A stretch of DNA of 59,003 nt from contig WRFR01000007.1 of assembly GCA_009778715.1 (NCBI GenBank), positions 1 to 59,003 on the forward strand. The letters run 5' to 3'. This DNA comes from Coriobacteriia bacterium. GTDB taxonomy: Bacteria > Actinomycetota > Coriobacteriia > WRKU01 > WQUG01. This document shows, piece by piece, positions 8,785-18,500 of the stretch. The notes under the pieces were generated by a model. The model did no database searches, was not told the origin of the DNA, and saw only the letters and a program-made list of their open reading frames with translations. Both the position numbers and the translations under genes were made by a program. Every line of letters begins with the position of its first letter. Positions within the stretch are counted from its first letter, which is position 1.

Positions 8785-10086
8785 TTATTTCCAATTCTTC
8801 ATATTCCCGATCGCAAAGAGAGGGATATTGTGCATCCAGCTCTCATTGCGATACCCCGAAAGTGAGAAGCGACGCGGATTCATGCCCTTGTATTTCTCGT
8901 TGAAAGCACGCAGGCTCTTGGAATGCAGGTTCTCTGCGGCTTTGACTTCAATAGGGTAGATTCGATCCTCATCCTGAACAAGAAAATCAATCTCGCCGCG
9001 GGAGTTTTCGGCAGACCAATAGAATGGCCGTAGCTCACAATCAGATATAAGCTGCTGACAGACAAACTGCTCTGTCAGAGCGCCCTTAAATTCCTCAAAC
9101 ACCTGGTTTCCACTTATCACGCTGCTCATGCAAAGCCCAGCCATGGCTCCGAGTAACCCCACATCAAGCGCAAAGAGCTTGAAAGCAGACTCGTCTACAT
9201 ACGCTGAAAGCGGAGCGCCTGGTTTTGAGACGCGGCGCACGCAGGCAGCAAGCCCAGCTTCTGTAAGCCAGGTGATCCCTGAGTGATAATTCTTGGCCCG
9301 AGCGCCTTCTTTAATATGCCCGAATATGAACTTCTTGTTCTCCTGCCCCAAATGAGCGGGAATTGAGTCCCATATAGCAAGGGCATATTCCGTCTCCGAC
9401 ACCGTGAGATGCTTGGTGATATCACGGCGATAGTCAAAGAGTATTTGGTTCTGTATGCTGCGTGCGTCATCAAGAACGCCGCTCTCTGCAAACGCCAGGA
9501 CAGCTTCAGGCATTCCGCCAACAAAGTAATACTGCCGCAACAAGGAAATAATCTTAGATGAGAATGCTGAGACAGCAGCAGCATCTGCAGCATCAATGAT
9601 CTCTCGAAGCGACTGATTGTCCGTCGCGTCAAGAAATTCACGGAAATTCAGAGGGTAGAGATCAAGTGTCGTGACATTACCCACAGGGTATCCCGTCCCC
9701 TGGTGAACAGCAAGTCCGAGAAGCGACCCAGCAGCAGCAATCATCTGCCCTGGAGCGTTCTCCCGAAAGTACTTGAGCGAAGTCAAGGCCTTCGGGCACT
9801 CCTGTATCTCATCAAAGATAATTAGGGTTTTGCCTTCGACGATGCGCTCATGCGCCTCTGCCTGCAACCCCGTGAGAAGACGCGCGCTATCATAACCCTC
9901 CTCAAACAATAGGTTCATCGCTTTGTTATTGTCAAAATTCACATAGGCAACGTTGTCGAAATACCGCGCGCCGAATTCCTTGAGCAGCCATGTCTTACCT
10001 ACCTGACGAGCTCCGTTGAGAATGATCGGCTTCTTGCGACGACTGCTTTTCCAGTCAACAAGCTTTGACATCAATTGACGTTCCAT
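8785..10086 (-). CDS. AAA+ ATPase with C-terminal DUF4143 domain
   Basis: The product has 433 residues. Walker A is GARQVGKT (25-32) and Walker B is LIIFDE (88-93), preceded by the sequence RQLMSKLVDWKSSRRKKPII usual at the start of this family. The C-terminal half carries a restriction-endonuclease-like DUF4143 domain (RGEIDFLVQDEDRIYPIEVK near 365-385, with the D...E-K pattern). These proteins are common, horizontally mobile and of unknown biological role; defence or nucleic-acid handling has been suggested. The gene stands alone with its own TATAAT-containing upstream region, and the export operon follows downstream. Confidence 0.9.
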   Translation of the reverse strand: MERQLMSKLVDWKSSRRKKPIILNGARQVGKTWLLKEFGARYFDNVAYVNFDNNKAMNLLFEEGYDSARLLTGLQAEAHERIVEGKTLIIFDEIQECPKALTSLKYFRENAPGQMIAAAGSLLGLAVHQGTGYPVGNVTTLDLYPLNFREFLDATDNQSLREIIDAADAAAVSAFSSKIISLLRQYYFVGGMPEAVLAFAESGVLDDARSIQNQILFDYRRDITKHLTVSETEYALAIWDSIPAHLGQENKKFIFGHIKEGARAKNYHSGITWLTEAGLAACVRRVSKPGAPLSAYVDESAFKLFALDVGLLGAMAGLCMSSVISGNQVFEEFKGALTEQFVCQQLISDCELRPFYWSAENSRGEIDFLVQDEDRIYPIEVKAAENLHSKSLRAFNEKYKGMNPRRFSLSGYRNESWMHNIPLFAIGNMKNWK

Positions 10087-10309
10087 GGCAGCCCTTTCAT
10101 CTGTATCAATACATCCTTATTATAGCCCAAGAGTGCTAAAATAAGGACGTATTTTAGCATATTTTGGCTATTTTAAGGACGAATGAGTTGTCATGCGTAG
10201 CTTAAGTGGTAGCCTGTAGCTATTTCCAAAGAAGAATTCTCCGCAATTTTTGTTATTGCACTGAACATATTTGAAGCCTGCCCAGCTCGTCGTAGCTGTA
10301 ATTGCGCTA
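10087..10309. other. Intergenic interval between divergent genes
   Basis: Apart from the inverted repeat and TATAAT of the ATPase promoter (10118-10158) I see no gene, RNA or repeat here. It separates the minus-strand ATPase from the plus-strand AbrB/PIN operon. Confidence 0.5.
10118..10158 (-). promoter_or_regulatory. Promoter region of the DUF4143 ATPase with a perfect inverted repeat
   Basis: On the minus strand a TATAAT hexamer lies about 35 bases before the ATG at 10086. Just upstream is a perfect 9-bp inverted repeat, GCTAAAATA (10135-10143) and TATTTTAGC (10150-10158), with a 6-base spacer AGGACG that recurs once more to the right near 10175-10180. This looks like an operator at the -35 region. 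No convincing -35 hexamer is seen. Confidence 0.45.
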
Positions 10310-10359
10310 TTGAATGGCTGCGGCAAATAGATGCTATAATCTAATAAGGTTATTAGATT
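10310..10359 (+). promoter_or_regulatory. AbrB/PIN promoter with a 22-bp perfect palindrome
   Basis: A -35-like TTGAAT (10310-10315) and a perfect -10 TATAAT (10335-10340) are 19 bases apart. Overlapping the -10 is a perfect palindrome: AATCTAATAA (10338-10347), GG, TTATTAGATT (10350-10359). A symmetric site on the -10 directly upstream of an AbrB-fold antitoxin is what is expected of the autorepression operator of a toxin-antitoxin operon. Confidence 0.75.
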
Positions 10360-10378
10360 TAGGAGATAGGTGAATATC

Positions 10379-10651
10379 ATGTCTGAAGCGATCATGGATC
10401 TCTCGACTGTGACAACCAATGGGCAAGTGACTATTCCGGCTGAGGTGCGGCGGCTTCTCGGCGTTAAGCCGGGCAATAAAGTCCTGTTCTTCCAACGCGC
10501 AAATGGTGATGTAGTCATCGACAACGCATCGGTAGCCGCTATTAAAAAAGCTCAAGCAGCTTTTGCTGGAGCTGCTGAGGAAATTGGCTGGAAAAGTGAT
10601 GATGATGTTGTTGAGACGGTTATGGAGCAACGCTACGGACGTAATGCCTGA
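10379..10651 (+). CDS. AbrB/MazE/SpoVT-fold antitoxin
   Basis: The product is 90 residues from the ATG at 10379 (AGGAGATAGG upstream at 10361-10370). A GTG at 10370 is in frame but overlaps that site, and an ATG at 10394 is a further possibility. The N-terminus has the swapped-hairpin signature STVTTNGQVTIPAEVRRLLG followed by VKPGNKVLFF, and the C-terminal half is a helical tail that would wrap the toxin. Its stop overlaps the toxin start (TGATG). It should bind the palindrome at 10338-10359 and neutralise the PIN protein. Confidence 0.88.
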   Translation: MSEAIMDLSTVTTNGQVTIPAEVRRLLGVKPGNKVLFFQRANGDVVIDNASVAAIKKAQAAFAGAAEEIGWKSDDDVVETVMEQRYGRNA

Positions 10652-11037
10652 TGCGGGTAATGCCTGATACTAACATCATCATTTCAGCTTTGATGTTTCC
10701 GGACTCAAAGCCTGCTGAGGTACTAACCCGCATTGCAAGTCGACATGAAATGGTATTGAGCAGTTACCTCATCAACGAGGTTGAGAGTGTTCTGCGTTTG
10801 AAGTATCCGAAGCTTCTTCCTGCGGCACAGGAGCTATTTAGCACGATGTCTTTTGAGCTGGCAGTAGAGAGCGACCAGGCTGATGTCGTTATCGCTGACC
10901 CAAAGGATCAGCCCATTCTTGATGCTGCTGTTTCAGGTGAAGCGGATGTCATTGTGAGCGGCGATAAACACTTCAAGAATCTAGATATAAAGCGACCAAA
11001 GGTGATGAGCCCGTCAGAGTTCCTGGTGCTGGAATAG
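10651..11037 (+). CDS. PIN-domain ribonuclease toxin (COG1569-like)
   Basis: The product has 128 residues, or 125 if the second ATG at 10660 is used. Acidic residues expected of a PIN nuclease are visible: D in MPDTNIIISAL near the N-terminus, E in INEVESVLR in the middle, D in DPKDQPILDAAVSG and D in IVSGDKHF near the end. This is the pattern of the 'putative toxin-antitoxin toxin component, PIN family'. It should cleave RNA with Mg or Mn. It is coupled to the AbrB-fold antitoxin by a one-base overlap. Confidence 0.87.
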   Translation: MRVMPDTNIIISALMFPDSKPAEVLTRIASRHEMVLSSYLINEVESVLRLKYPKLLPAAQELFSTMSFELAVESDQADVVIADPKDQPILDAAVSGEADVIVSGDKHFKNLDIKRPKVMSPSEFLVLE

Positions 11038-11227
11038 CGCCGACTGTCCCTTCTGAAAAATGGGACAAATTTGGGACAAATGCCTTGAAAAGTGCCGACT
11101 CCCAGTGATCCCTCATGATTTGTTTGCGTATACCTACGACAATAAACCACTAGCGTATTTTCAGCGCAGTGCAATTCTGATGCGGGAATTACCGCGCTTA
11201 TCGCTTCGCCTTTTACTATGTGCTTTA
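11038..11227. other. Convergent intergenic region
   Basis: This lies between the ends of the PIN toxin (+) and the M16 peptidase (-). A 6-bp stem TGTCCC (11045-11050) / GGGACA (11062-11067) and a short GCGG...CCGC hairpin near 11190 are the only structures seen; neither has a good U-tract. No gene was found. Confidence 0.4.
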
Positions 11228-12499
11228 TTACAATTCTTGCCAGATTTCCTGCACGTCAGCCTCGGTAAAAGGTATATTTTCAGACGCTATTGTTATTGTT
11301 GTATTTGAAGGGCGGAAGATCAGGCCAGCCACTTCCGTTAGTCGTTCACGAGTGATTGCATGGTTACGCTCTATCATGGTTTCTACATCAATGACCGGCT
11401 TACCCCTGACCGCCACCCATCCCAACTCTATATTGAGATCATCGCATTCATCAAGCCGATACCAAAGATTGTCAGTAAAAAACGGCGTGGTTACAGTAAA
11501 GTCTCTCGCCGAGATGCCGTGTTTGAGTTGATGGAGTGCGGCCACTATCTCCTTTTGAGCCAGAACCGCCTTTTTGTTTTCTACCGACAGCGCAACATTA
11601 AAAACAGCCTCATGAGCAAATATCTCCGCCGTAGCATCAATCTCATAGGACAAACCCAAATCCTCAGAAATGAGCTTGGGTAAAACAGAACTTCCCGAAC
11701 TTCCAACAAGATTACTCAGGAAGAGAAATTCGTTTTCGGCAATAACCGATGTATCAACATCAAATGATATACGAAGATCAGTGTCGTCATACTCCCACTT
11801 TTTTAATAAGACGTCGGGAGAACGGTTAAACTGTACAGAGCGACCACTTTCATCCGAAGCTTCAACAAGATGGTTATTGGGCAACGACAACCCGCCGAAC
11901 AGATCATCAATATAAGCGCAGTCATCGGCTGATATATCTCCCGTAACAACAAGCCATACATTTTCTTTGCAGAAGAACCGCTTCTTATGACGAACTATAT
12001 CATCCAGATTCAATGCCTTTATTGAAGCCTTTGTACCGAGTGGCAACAAAGAGAGCGGGTGCGACTTCCACATGGCCTTTGCCTCATCAATGTCTAAATC
12101 CCAGTCAGCTGGCTTTTCGCGCAGCTCATTAAGTATGATTCGCCGCTCTGCATTGAACTGCTGCTTACTCCAAGGGGTATCTTGAAAGATATGCTCAAAA
12201 AACCAGAGCGACTCCCTTAGGTAGTGCGGTCGTATTTGCATCAAAAAACGAAGCATTTCTTTAGAGGTCGCCCCGTCTAATGATCCGCCAATACGCTCAA
12301 CCTTATAGCGTATTTCATCTTGGGATATCGCACCCAATTGCTGGAAATGCATATGCTCCAAAAAGTGAGTTATCCCATTATTGGCAGGGGTCTCGAATCG
12401 CGAACCTACTCCTATATAAAGTCCAACAGTGACAGAGTGCGCCGTCGGTACGGGATAGTAAATTATCCCTATCTCGTTCTCTAGTTTTTTCACTTGCAT
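11228..12499 (-). CDS. M16-family (insulinase/pitrilysin) zinc metallopeptidase
   Basis: The product has 423 residues. The inverted zinc motif HxxEH is present as HFLEH (residues 45-49), and the third ligand fits E125 in IILNELREKP, 76 residues after H49, as in active M16 enzymes. The C-terminal half has the usual second lobe (LVGSSGSSVLPKLISEDLGL). There is no signal peptide, so it probably acts in the cytoplasm unless exported in another way. It starts 20 bp after the stop of the giant RHS gene and is probably co-transcribed with it; a role in processing or clearing that protein is speculation. Base composition is more AT-rich than the housekeeping genes to the right. Confidence 0.9.
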   Translation of the reverse strand: MQVKKLENEIGIIYYPVPTAHSVTVGLYIGVGSRFETPANNGITHFLEHMHFQQLGAISQDEIRYKVERIGGSLDGATSKEMLRFLMQIRPHYLRESLWFFEHIFQDTPWSKQQFNAERRIILNELREKPADWDLDIDEAKAMWKSHPLSLLPLGTKASIKALNLDDIVRHKKRFFCKENVWLVVTGDISADDCAYIDDLFGGLSLPNNHLVEASDESGRSVQFNRSPDVLLKKWEYDDTDLRISFDVDTSVIAENEFLFLSNLVGSSGSSVLPKLISEDLGLSYEIDATAEIFAHEAVFNVALSVENKKAVLAQKEIVAALHQLKHGISARDFTVTTPFFTDNLWYRLDECDDLNIELGWVAVRGKPVIDVETMIERNHAITRERLTEVAGLIFRPSNTTITIASENIPFTEADVQEIWQEL

Positions 12500-12518
12500 T
12501 GTTTAGCCTCAGTTCTCT

Positions 12519-15500
12519 TTACACATACTTGCTTTTTCGCACAAGCACCCACCTATTAACGTAGATAGGCCTGCGCACTGTTCTGGCGACACGAATGGTT
12601 CTTGCTCGTGGCACTCGAGCGACCACAACCGCAGGCGCGAAAAAGCAAGGTAAAAGATAGATCACGACCACATATACCACAACAATTGTGACTACAGCTA
12701 CAAACGTCATCCATACAATAGTACTTCTATGTTCCCAAACCCAAGTATACACTCGACGAGCCGCGCGACCACCCGTCCCTTGCTTTTTTCGATTGTGCAC
12801 CTCTGCTTCAGGGTGCGCATCATTTTTGTTTCGCCCATTTCGATTGTTGGGCTTTTTTGGCTTATTCTTTTTGGTGCTTTTTTTCTTGTGACCTGTTGGA
12901 TCAGTATTATTTATTGGATCATTTGAACAATACGAATACAAGTTATTAGTATCAGGATTTTCATTTTCACCTCTATAGGTGTCTTGAGTCAAGAAGTAAG
13001 CATTAATTGGGTTATAGTACCTGGCATTTAAGTAATATAATTTCGTGCTCTCATCATAGATGCCACCGGTATAGGCGATCTCGTTATAGGTGTCTGCATC
13101 TCCTGAACGCTTTGTTTCTCCAAAGTCAGAATAGGTGTAGGAAAGAAGGTCTGTGCCGTCATCAGCCAGTACGCTGCTCGTTGAGTTACGTATATCGGTT
13201 GTGTAGGTAAGATACTTGTCTGCCTGATCGCCACCATAGCGCTTAGAGGAGATAATCTCTCCACCGTCTCCGTAGAGATTAAAGCTTATCTTTTGCCCAG
13301 AACTATTGGTCGTGTAAAGAACTTGTCCTGATTGATAAGCGTAGTTGGTGGTCACATCCGCTTCGGTCTTTGAGATGCGTTGACCATCACCTCGATAAGC
13401 ATTGGAGTTAAAAATAGTGGAGCCCTGCTTTACCTGCGTCAGATGGTTATCTATGTCATAAGAGAAACTCTGGGTTATTCCTGGGCCTACTGAGGTAGTC
13501 TCATTACCGTCTTCATCAGTACTAGTCGTAATCGTCTTGTCTGTGATTTCAGCTATCTGGTTACCATTTGCATCATAACTGAAGCTTGCGGTTGCCGCCC
13601 CAATCTGTTTTTTCGTCATCTGGTTCAGGCCATTATAGATGGCATAGTTCTCTTCGCCATCTATGCCCTCCATCCTGCGGTTGCCGATTGCATCATAGCC
13701 ATACGTGAAAGACTCAGTGCTGCCTTCTATATTATCGGTGACATCAGAAGAGATAAGCCTGCCAAGTTCATCGTAAGTGTATTCACGTACCTGATCGGTG
13801 GTATCTTCTCCCGGATAGTTAGTAACATGCTCTTCAAAGATGATCTGAGAACTCTTGTTGTAAGAGTAGTCATAGCCATCTAAGTTATTACCAAAGCCCT
13901 CATAGCCAAGCGAGATTACTCGGCCAAAGTCATCATAGCTGTATTGCTTGATAAGATACTGACTGCTTCCCTTAGCAAAGCCGGGGTAATCTTTGAGATA
14001 AGATACTCTTCCCCAATCATCATAATTGTATTGACGAAGTGTCGCCTCTCTTGTAACGGTTCCTGTCTTCAGCACTGCCTTGATCTGAGAGATGCGCCCC
14101 TGGTTGTCATAGCTGTATTTCAGGGCTACCGGGGCATTGGTGCTATCCGCTACGTCTTCAGGATAATCGCGCTCGATTAGACGTCCCGCGCTGTCATAGA
14201 TATAGCAAGTCTTGTCTTTATCGGCGATATGCTCTGGATCTGCTGGTATTGACGTCCCCTCATAGCTGCCTGTAAGCTTGCCTGCTTTATCGTAATCGCT
14301 GCGCTGATAGTAGATAACCGTAGTGACAGATCCTTGATGGCGATAGTCCGTAATTGAGACTATGCGGTTAAAGCTGTCGTAAGTATTTACGCTGGAAAGC
14401 TCCAGCGTGCCATTGACGCGATACCATTTAGTCTCGGTCAGATTATCGCGCGTATCATAAGCGAAAGTCTTGTAGTCGCCATTGGAATAGGTTTCTTTTA
14501 CCTGCTGTTCTTTCCCGTTGTAGAGATAGCTTGTAGTAATCCCTGCCCCTGATGCAGCTGAAGCCTGCCCGAAGTCCGTAACAGAAAGTGTTTTACCTGC
14601 GGCGTCTTTAGTTGTCTTGCTCAGACGACCCAAGGCATCGGTGACCGTATCTGACGTCGTTTGATCTATCGGATCAATAGTATCGGTCATATAAGAAGTG
14701 ACAGGCGCGATCGTCTCCCGATTTTGATCTTGCGCCGAGAGACTTGACGAATTAATAATAACAGAGGTTTCAGGCTGGGTAACTGAAGCGAGTTCTCCTT
14801 TTGTATCGTACGTATAATGCGTCACCTGACCCAATGCATCGGTCTTCTCCTTTTCCTTGCCTTCGCTATCAAAGACCGATTGAGTGGTGATAGTATCATC
14901 GCCCAGATAGTAATGCCCGCCTGCATATAGTGGCTGCCGCACAGAAGCGATCGCGTTGCCGTTTTCGTCATAGAGGCTTAGATCGGTTTTTGCCTCTTGA
15001 CGGGAATGCGTCGCTGGCAAAGTGATCACGGCGAAAGCTTTTCCGTCTTTAGTATAGGTTGTATCAGAGTTAACCCCAACAGCGCTGTTGCGCACTTGCT
15101 GGTCAAGCTCATCGGTATAAGACTTCGTCACCACACCGGCAGGGTCAGTAGAAGTAGTAACGCCAGCGATAAGGTTCTTTGTCCCTGCCGGAACGTTCAA
15201 CGTGACATTTTCAAAGCCATAAGCAGTCGTGGAGACTTGCGCCGGACGCCCTTGGGGCACTACTGTCTTTGTCAGCGCCCTACCAAGCTCATCATAGAGA
15301 AAACTTGTCTGTGTTCCTAAATCATCAGTCTGATGATTGATGCTTCCGTCCTTGTTATATGTAGTCGTTGTTGTCTTGGCGTCGCTTCCTTCTTCCTGGG
15401 TGACTGTTGAGGTAGGCCTGCCCATAAAATCGTAAGTGTTGGTTGCCTTTATCCAATTTGTAAGCACACCAGAACTCAAAGTGCCGGTAGTATTTGAAAG

Positions 15501-18500
15501 TTCCCGAGCCAACCCGTCATAAGAGCTATCAGTCTCAGTGATGACATCCGGACTTCCGTAGGTGGTATCTACCTGTTTCGTAATATTGTCGTATTGGTCG
15601 TATTCGTAAGTTGTCTCGCTTTGGGGGACAGCGGCGCCTTGAGGAACTCCGTTGACATATTTCTGGAGAGAAGTAAGCGTACGTTTCAGATTGCCATTGG
15701 GATAATACTCACTTGTCATGGCAGATTCCTCTATACGATCCACATCTGAGGTTTCTTGGCCGTCAGCGTCATAATCCCACGCACCATCAGAAATAAGTAC
15801 GCCGTTTTCGTCATAAGTTTTCTCTGAGGTAACTTCCTCTTCGTTTATCGTGCCCGCGCTGTCATAGGTTGACTCAGTAATCGAACCGTTGTCTTCTACC
15901 GTTGTCGTTGGTAGATCCAAAGTATTGTATTCAGCCTTTGTGGTCTTTGGCACACTGTGAGTTTCAATTACTCCTGAACCGTCAATGCTGTGATAGTCGC
16001 TATCAGCTGTAGAAGACATCAGCAGGTAATCCTGATAGACATAGCTCGTATGACGTGCGGTCTGATTTGCAACCTCATCTGGAGTGCCGGCCCAGGTATC
16101 TGCCATAAGTCCTGCCGCGCCATAGGTTGTCTTCGTCTCGCGAGTAGGGGCGGCTAGCTCTGCCGGAGTATAGTAGCTAGAAGTGACTGGCTCTGTCATG
16201 TTCCCATAGACCAACTTGGTTATATCCCCGTGGGCATCTTCTGCGCCGGTTGCTTGCATTAGCGTGTCGAGCTGTCCGGCGGGGTTGTAGCTGATTTTTG
16301 TCCGCGGGGGCGCCTGCGTCTGTGAGTTTGCCACGCCATTTATAGCAGTCATATAGTAACGATCAATATCTGAGACTGGCTTCATGTAGTCATAAACGTA
16401 GGACACGTCATTATCTGACGTCTGTGGCAGATCCCCACTCACAAAGGCTTGCTCACTGAGATGTGTGGAGTAGTCGCGTACTTCTACTAAGCGTTTTTCT
16501 TGGTACGTGTAGCCGATCACCGTCTCATCGGGCAGCCAGACTACGCTGATAAGACCATCTGGATTGTGCGCAAAGCGTATTTTGCGCAGCCCCTTAGAGA
16601 CTACTTCCGTCAACTGCCCGCGCTTAGCGTCATAGCTTAGTACCAAGTTGGACTGGCTGTCATCTGCAAAGTAGGTATCCTGACCTGCAGGTAGCGCCTC
16701 ATCAAGCTGCTGAGCTTTTTCAGTAATATAGACCAGCTGCCCGCCTTGATTGAACCAGTACTCGCATTTCTTATCAAAGGTCACCACATATTTGACCAGT
16801 AAGACATCATAGGTATTTTCATTATTTCCTGACCCCTTTTGGGTCAAGACGCGTACTGGCTTTGGAGTGTCAAAGACTGTCAGGCGTACCCGTTTGGAAT
16901 CAGAGGTGAAGTAGGTCTGGTTAGGTTCATCCCAGGCAAAGGTGCGCAAAGTCCCTGTGTCATCTTTTAAGACATAGCCCTCTCCTGAGATCTGCTTGAG
17001 CAGCTCGACGTTATATGAAAAGTCGGTACCCAGCCCGAAGGGGAAAACAAGTGAGGACTGGGAGTTATAGGTACGCGTCACGCCATCTTTAAGCAGACTG
17101 TCAGACTCGATCGGTTTATCGGTTTGCGTGAAGACGAAGTTGCCCCAGCTTTTTTCGATCTGACCTGATCCGATAGGAGTAGTCACGCTCTCGTAGTCCC
17201 AGTAGTCCTGGGTCCCCAGACGTTTGGCAAGCTCATCGGAGTCTGCTACCGTAGAGGCGCTTACATTAGAGGGGGCGCCATAGTAGTTAACTGTTTTGCC
17301 AGCTACTTGCTCGGTTCTTACCGCGCGTACCCGATAATAGAGCGTCGTTGAGTAATCGGTATTAGGGGAAGCGAAGTAGTGCTCCTTAAGTCCCTCTGCT
17401 GAGCTCTTCCAGGTTCTGACTGGAGCGTTAGCATCAAAAGAGTACAGTACTTCATAGCTGATCTGTGGCAAGATATTTTCAGTTGAAGCACTATCCCAAC
17501 CCAGATAGGTTTTGTAGTCGAGCTTGTCACGTGCGATTAAGTTAGCAGGAGCTGCCTTCCCTAAGAAGTCGATCTTAAAGACATCAGGCGCGGTAAAGTT
17601 TGCAGTTACATTCAAGGAACTCAAGCTGGCTGTAGCCGTGCTGCCAACACTACGGTTGAGCACTACTTTAAAGCGGACGCTTGACACATAGAATTTACCG
17701 GTTTCACTATATGCAGACCAGCTATCTGCATCGATCTCTTTATAGGGCGCTCCGTCAACAGAGATATAGTACGAAATTGCTGCATCGCCGGTTACCTGCA
17801 CCTGATGCTGAAAAGAAAGTGAAGTAAAGGGCAAAGCCGAAGTCACTTCCTGGGTAACAAGTTCGGCAGAAGTGAAGTCGGCATCGAAGGTAAACGTGCC
17901 ATTTTCAAAATGCCCTCCGATGCAGTTGAAGTCTTGCTCATCGCTTAGGTTCGCTGCGTACAGGATTCCGGAGGCTTGTTTGGCAGTTGATGCGGCAATA
18001 GAGCTTGGAGTAGTAGTGCCAAGAATGGTGTAGTAATTGCCCTCGCCATAACGTGAGATGTCAGCAAAATCGTCAGCAAACGTTGGGTTTTGCGCAACAC
18101 TGCTGACATGCTTTGCTGGAATTCCATCAATATACCAATCAAACGCTGAAGAGCCATACGTCGAAGGATTAGCGAGAGCAAAGAGATCGCTTTTTGAGGT
18201 AATAGCGCCACCTGTAGGACAAGTAAGCCCTGAACCAGGCTGCCCGTAAAGCTCTGTTGAGGAGATTGGATTGTAGACATCAAGCGTAGTCTCGCTCACA
18301 TTGCCCATAAGGTCTTTAGCTTGAAGCTTGAAAGTGTAGGTCGCCTGTGCTGGGCGTTCTGAAGACAAGTCAAAGTAAGCAAGCGCACTATTAGTTTTTT
18401 CACTGTCCCCGCTACCGACAAGCTCGTAGCTGCTATCAGGATCTCCTGCCTCTTTAACGAAGACGTAGTAGCCAGAAAGATAGTCACTTAGTACGCTGCC

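Noticed and set aside
11228-12518. Immunity gene for the RHS tail
   Set aside because: The only downstream frame on that strand is the M16 peptidase; no small acidic or membrane immunity-like frame is visible.
16821-16845. A further palindrome copy inside the RHS gene (TGACCCCTTTTGGGTCA)
   Set aside because: Only the core resembles the family; the TGACA/TGTCA arms are missing, so it may be chance.
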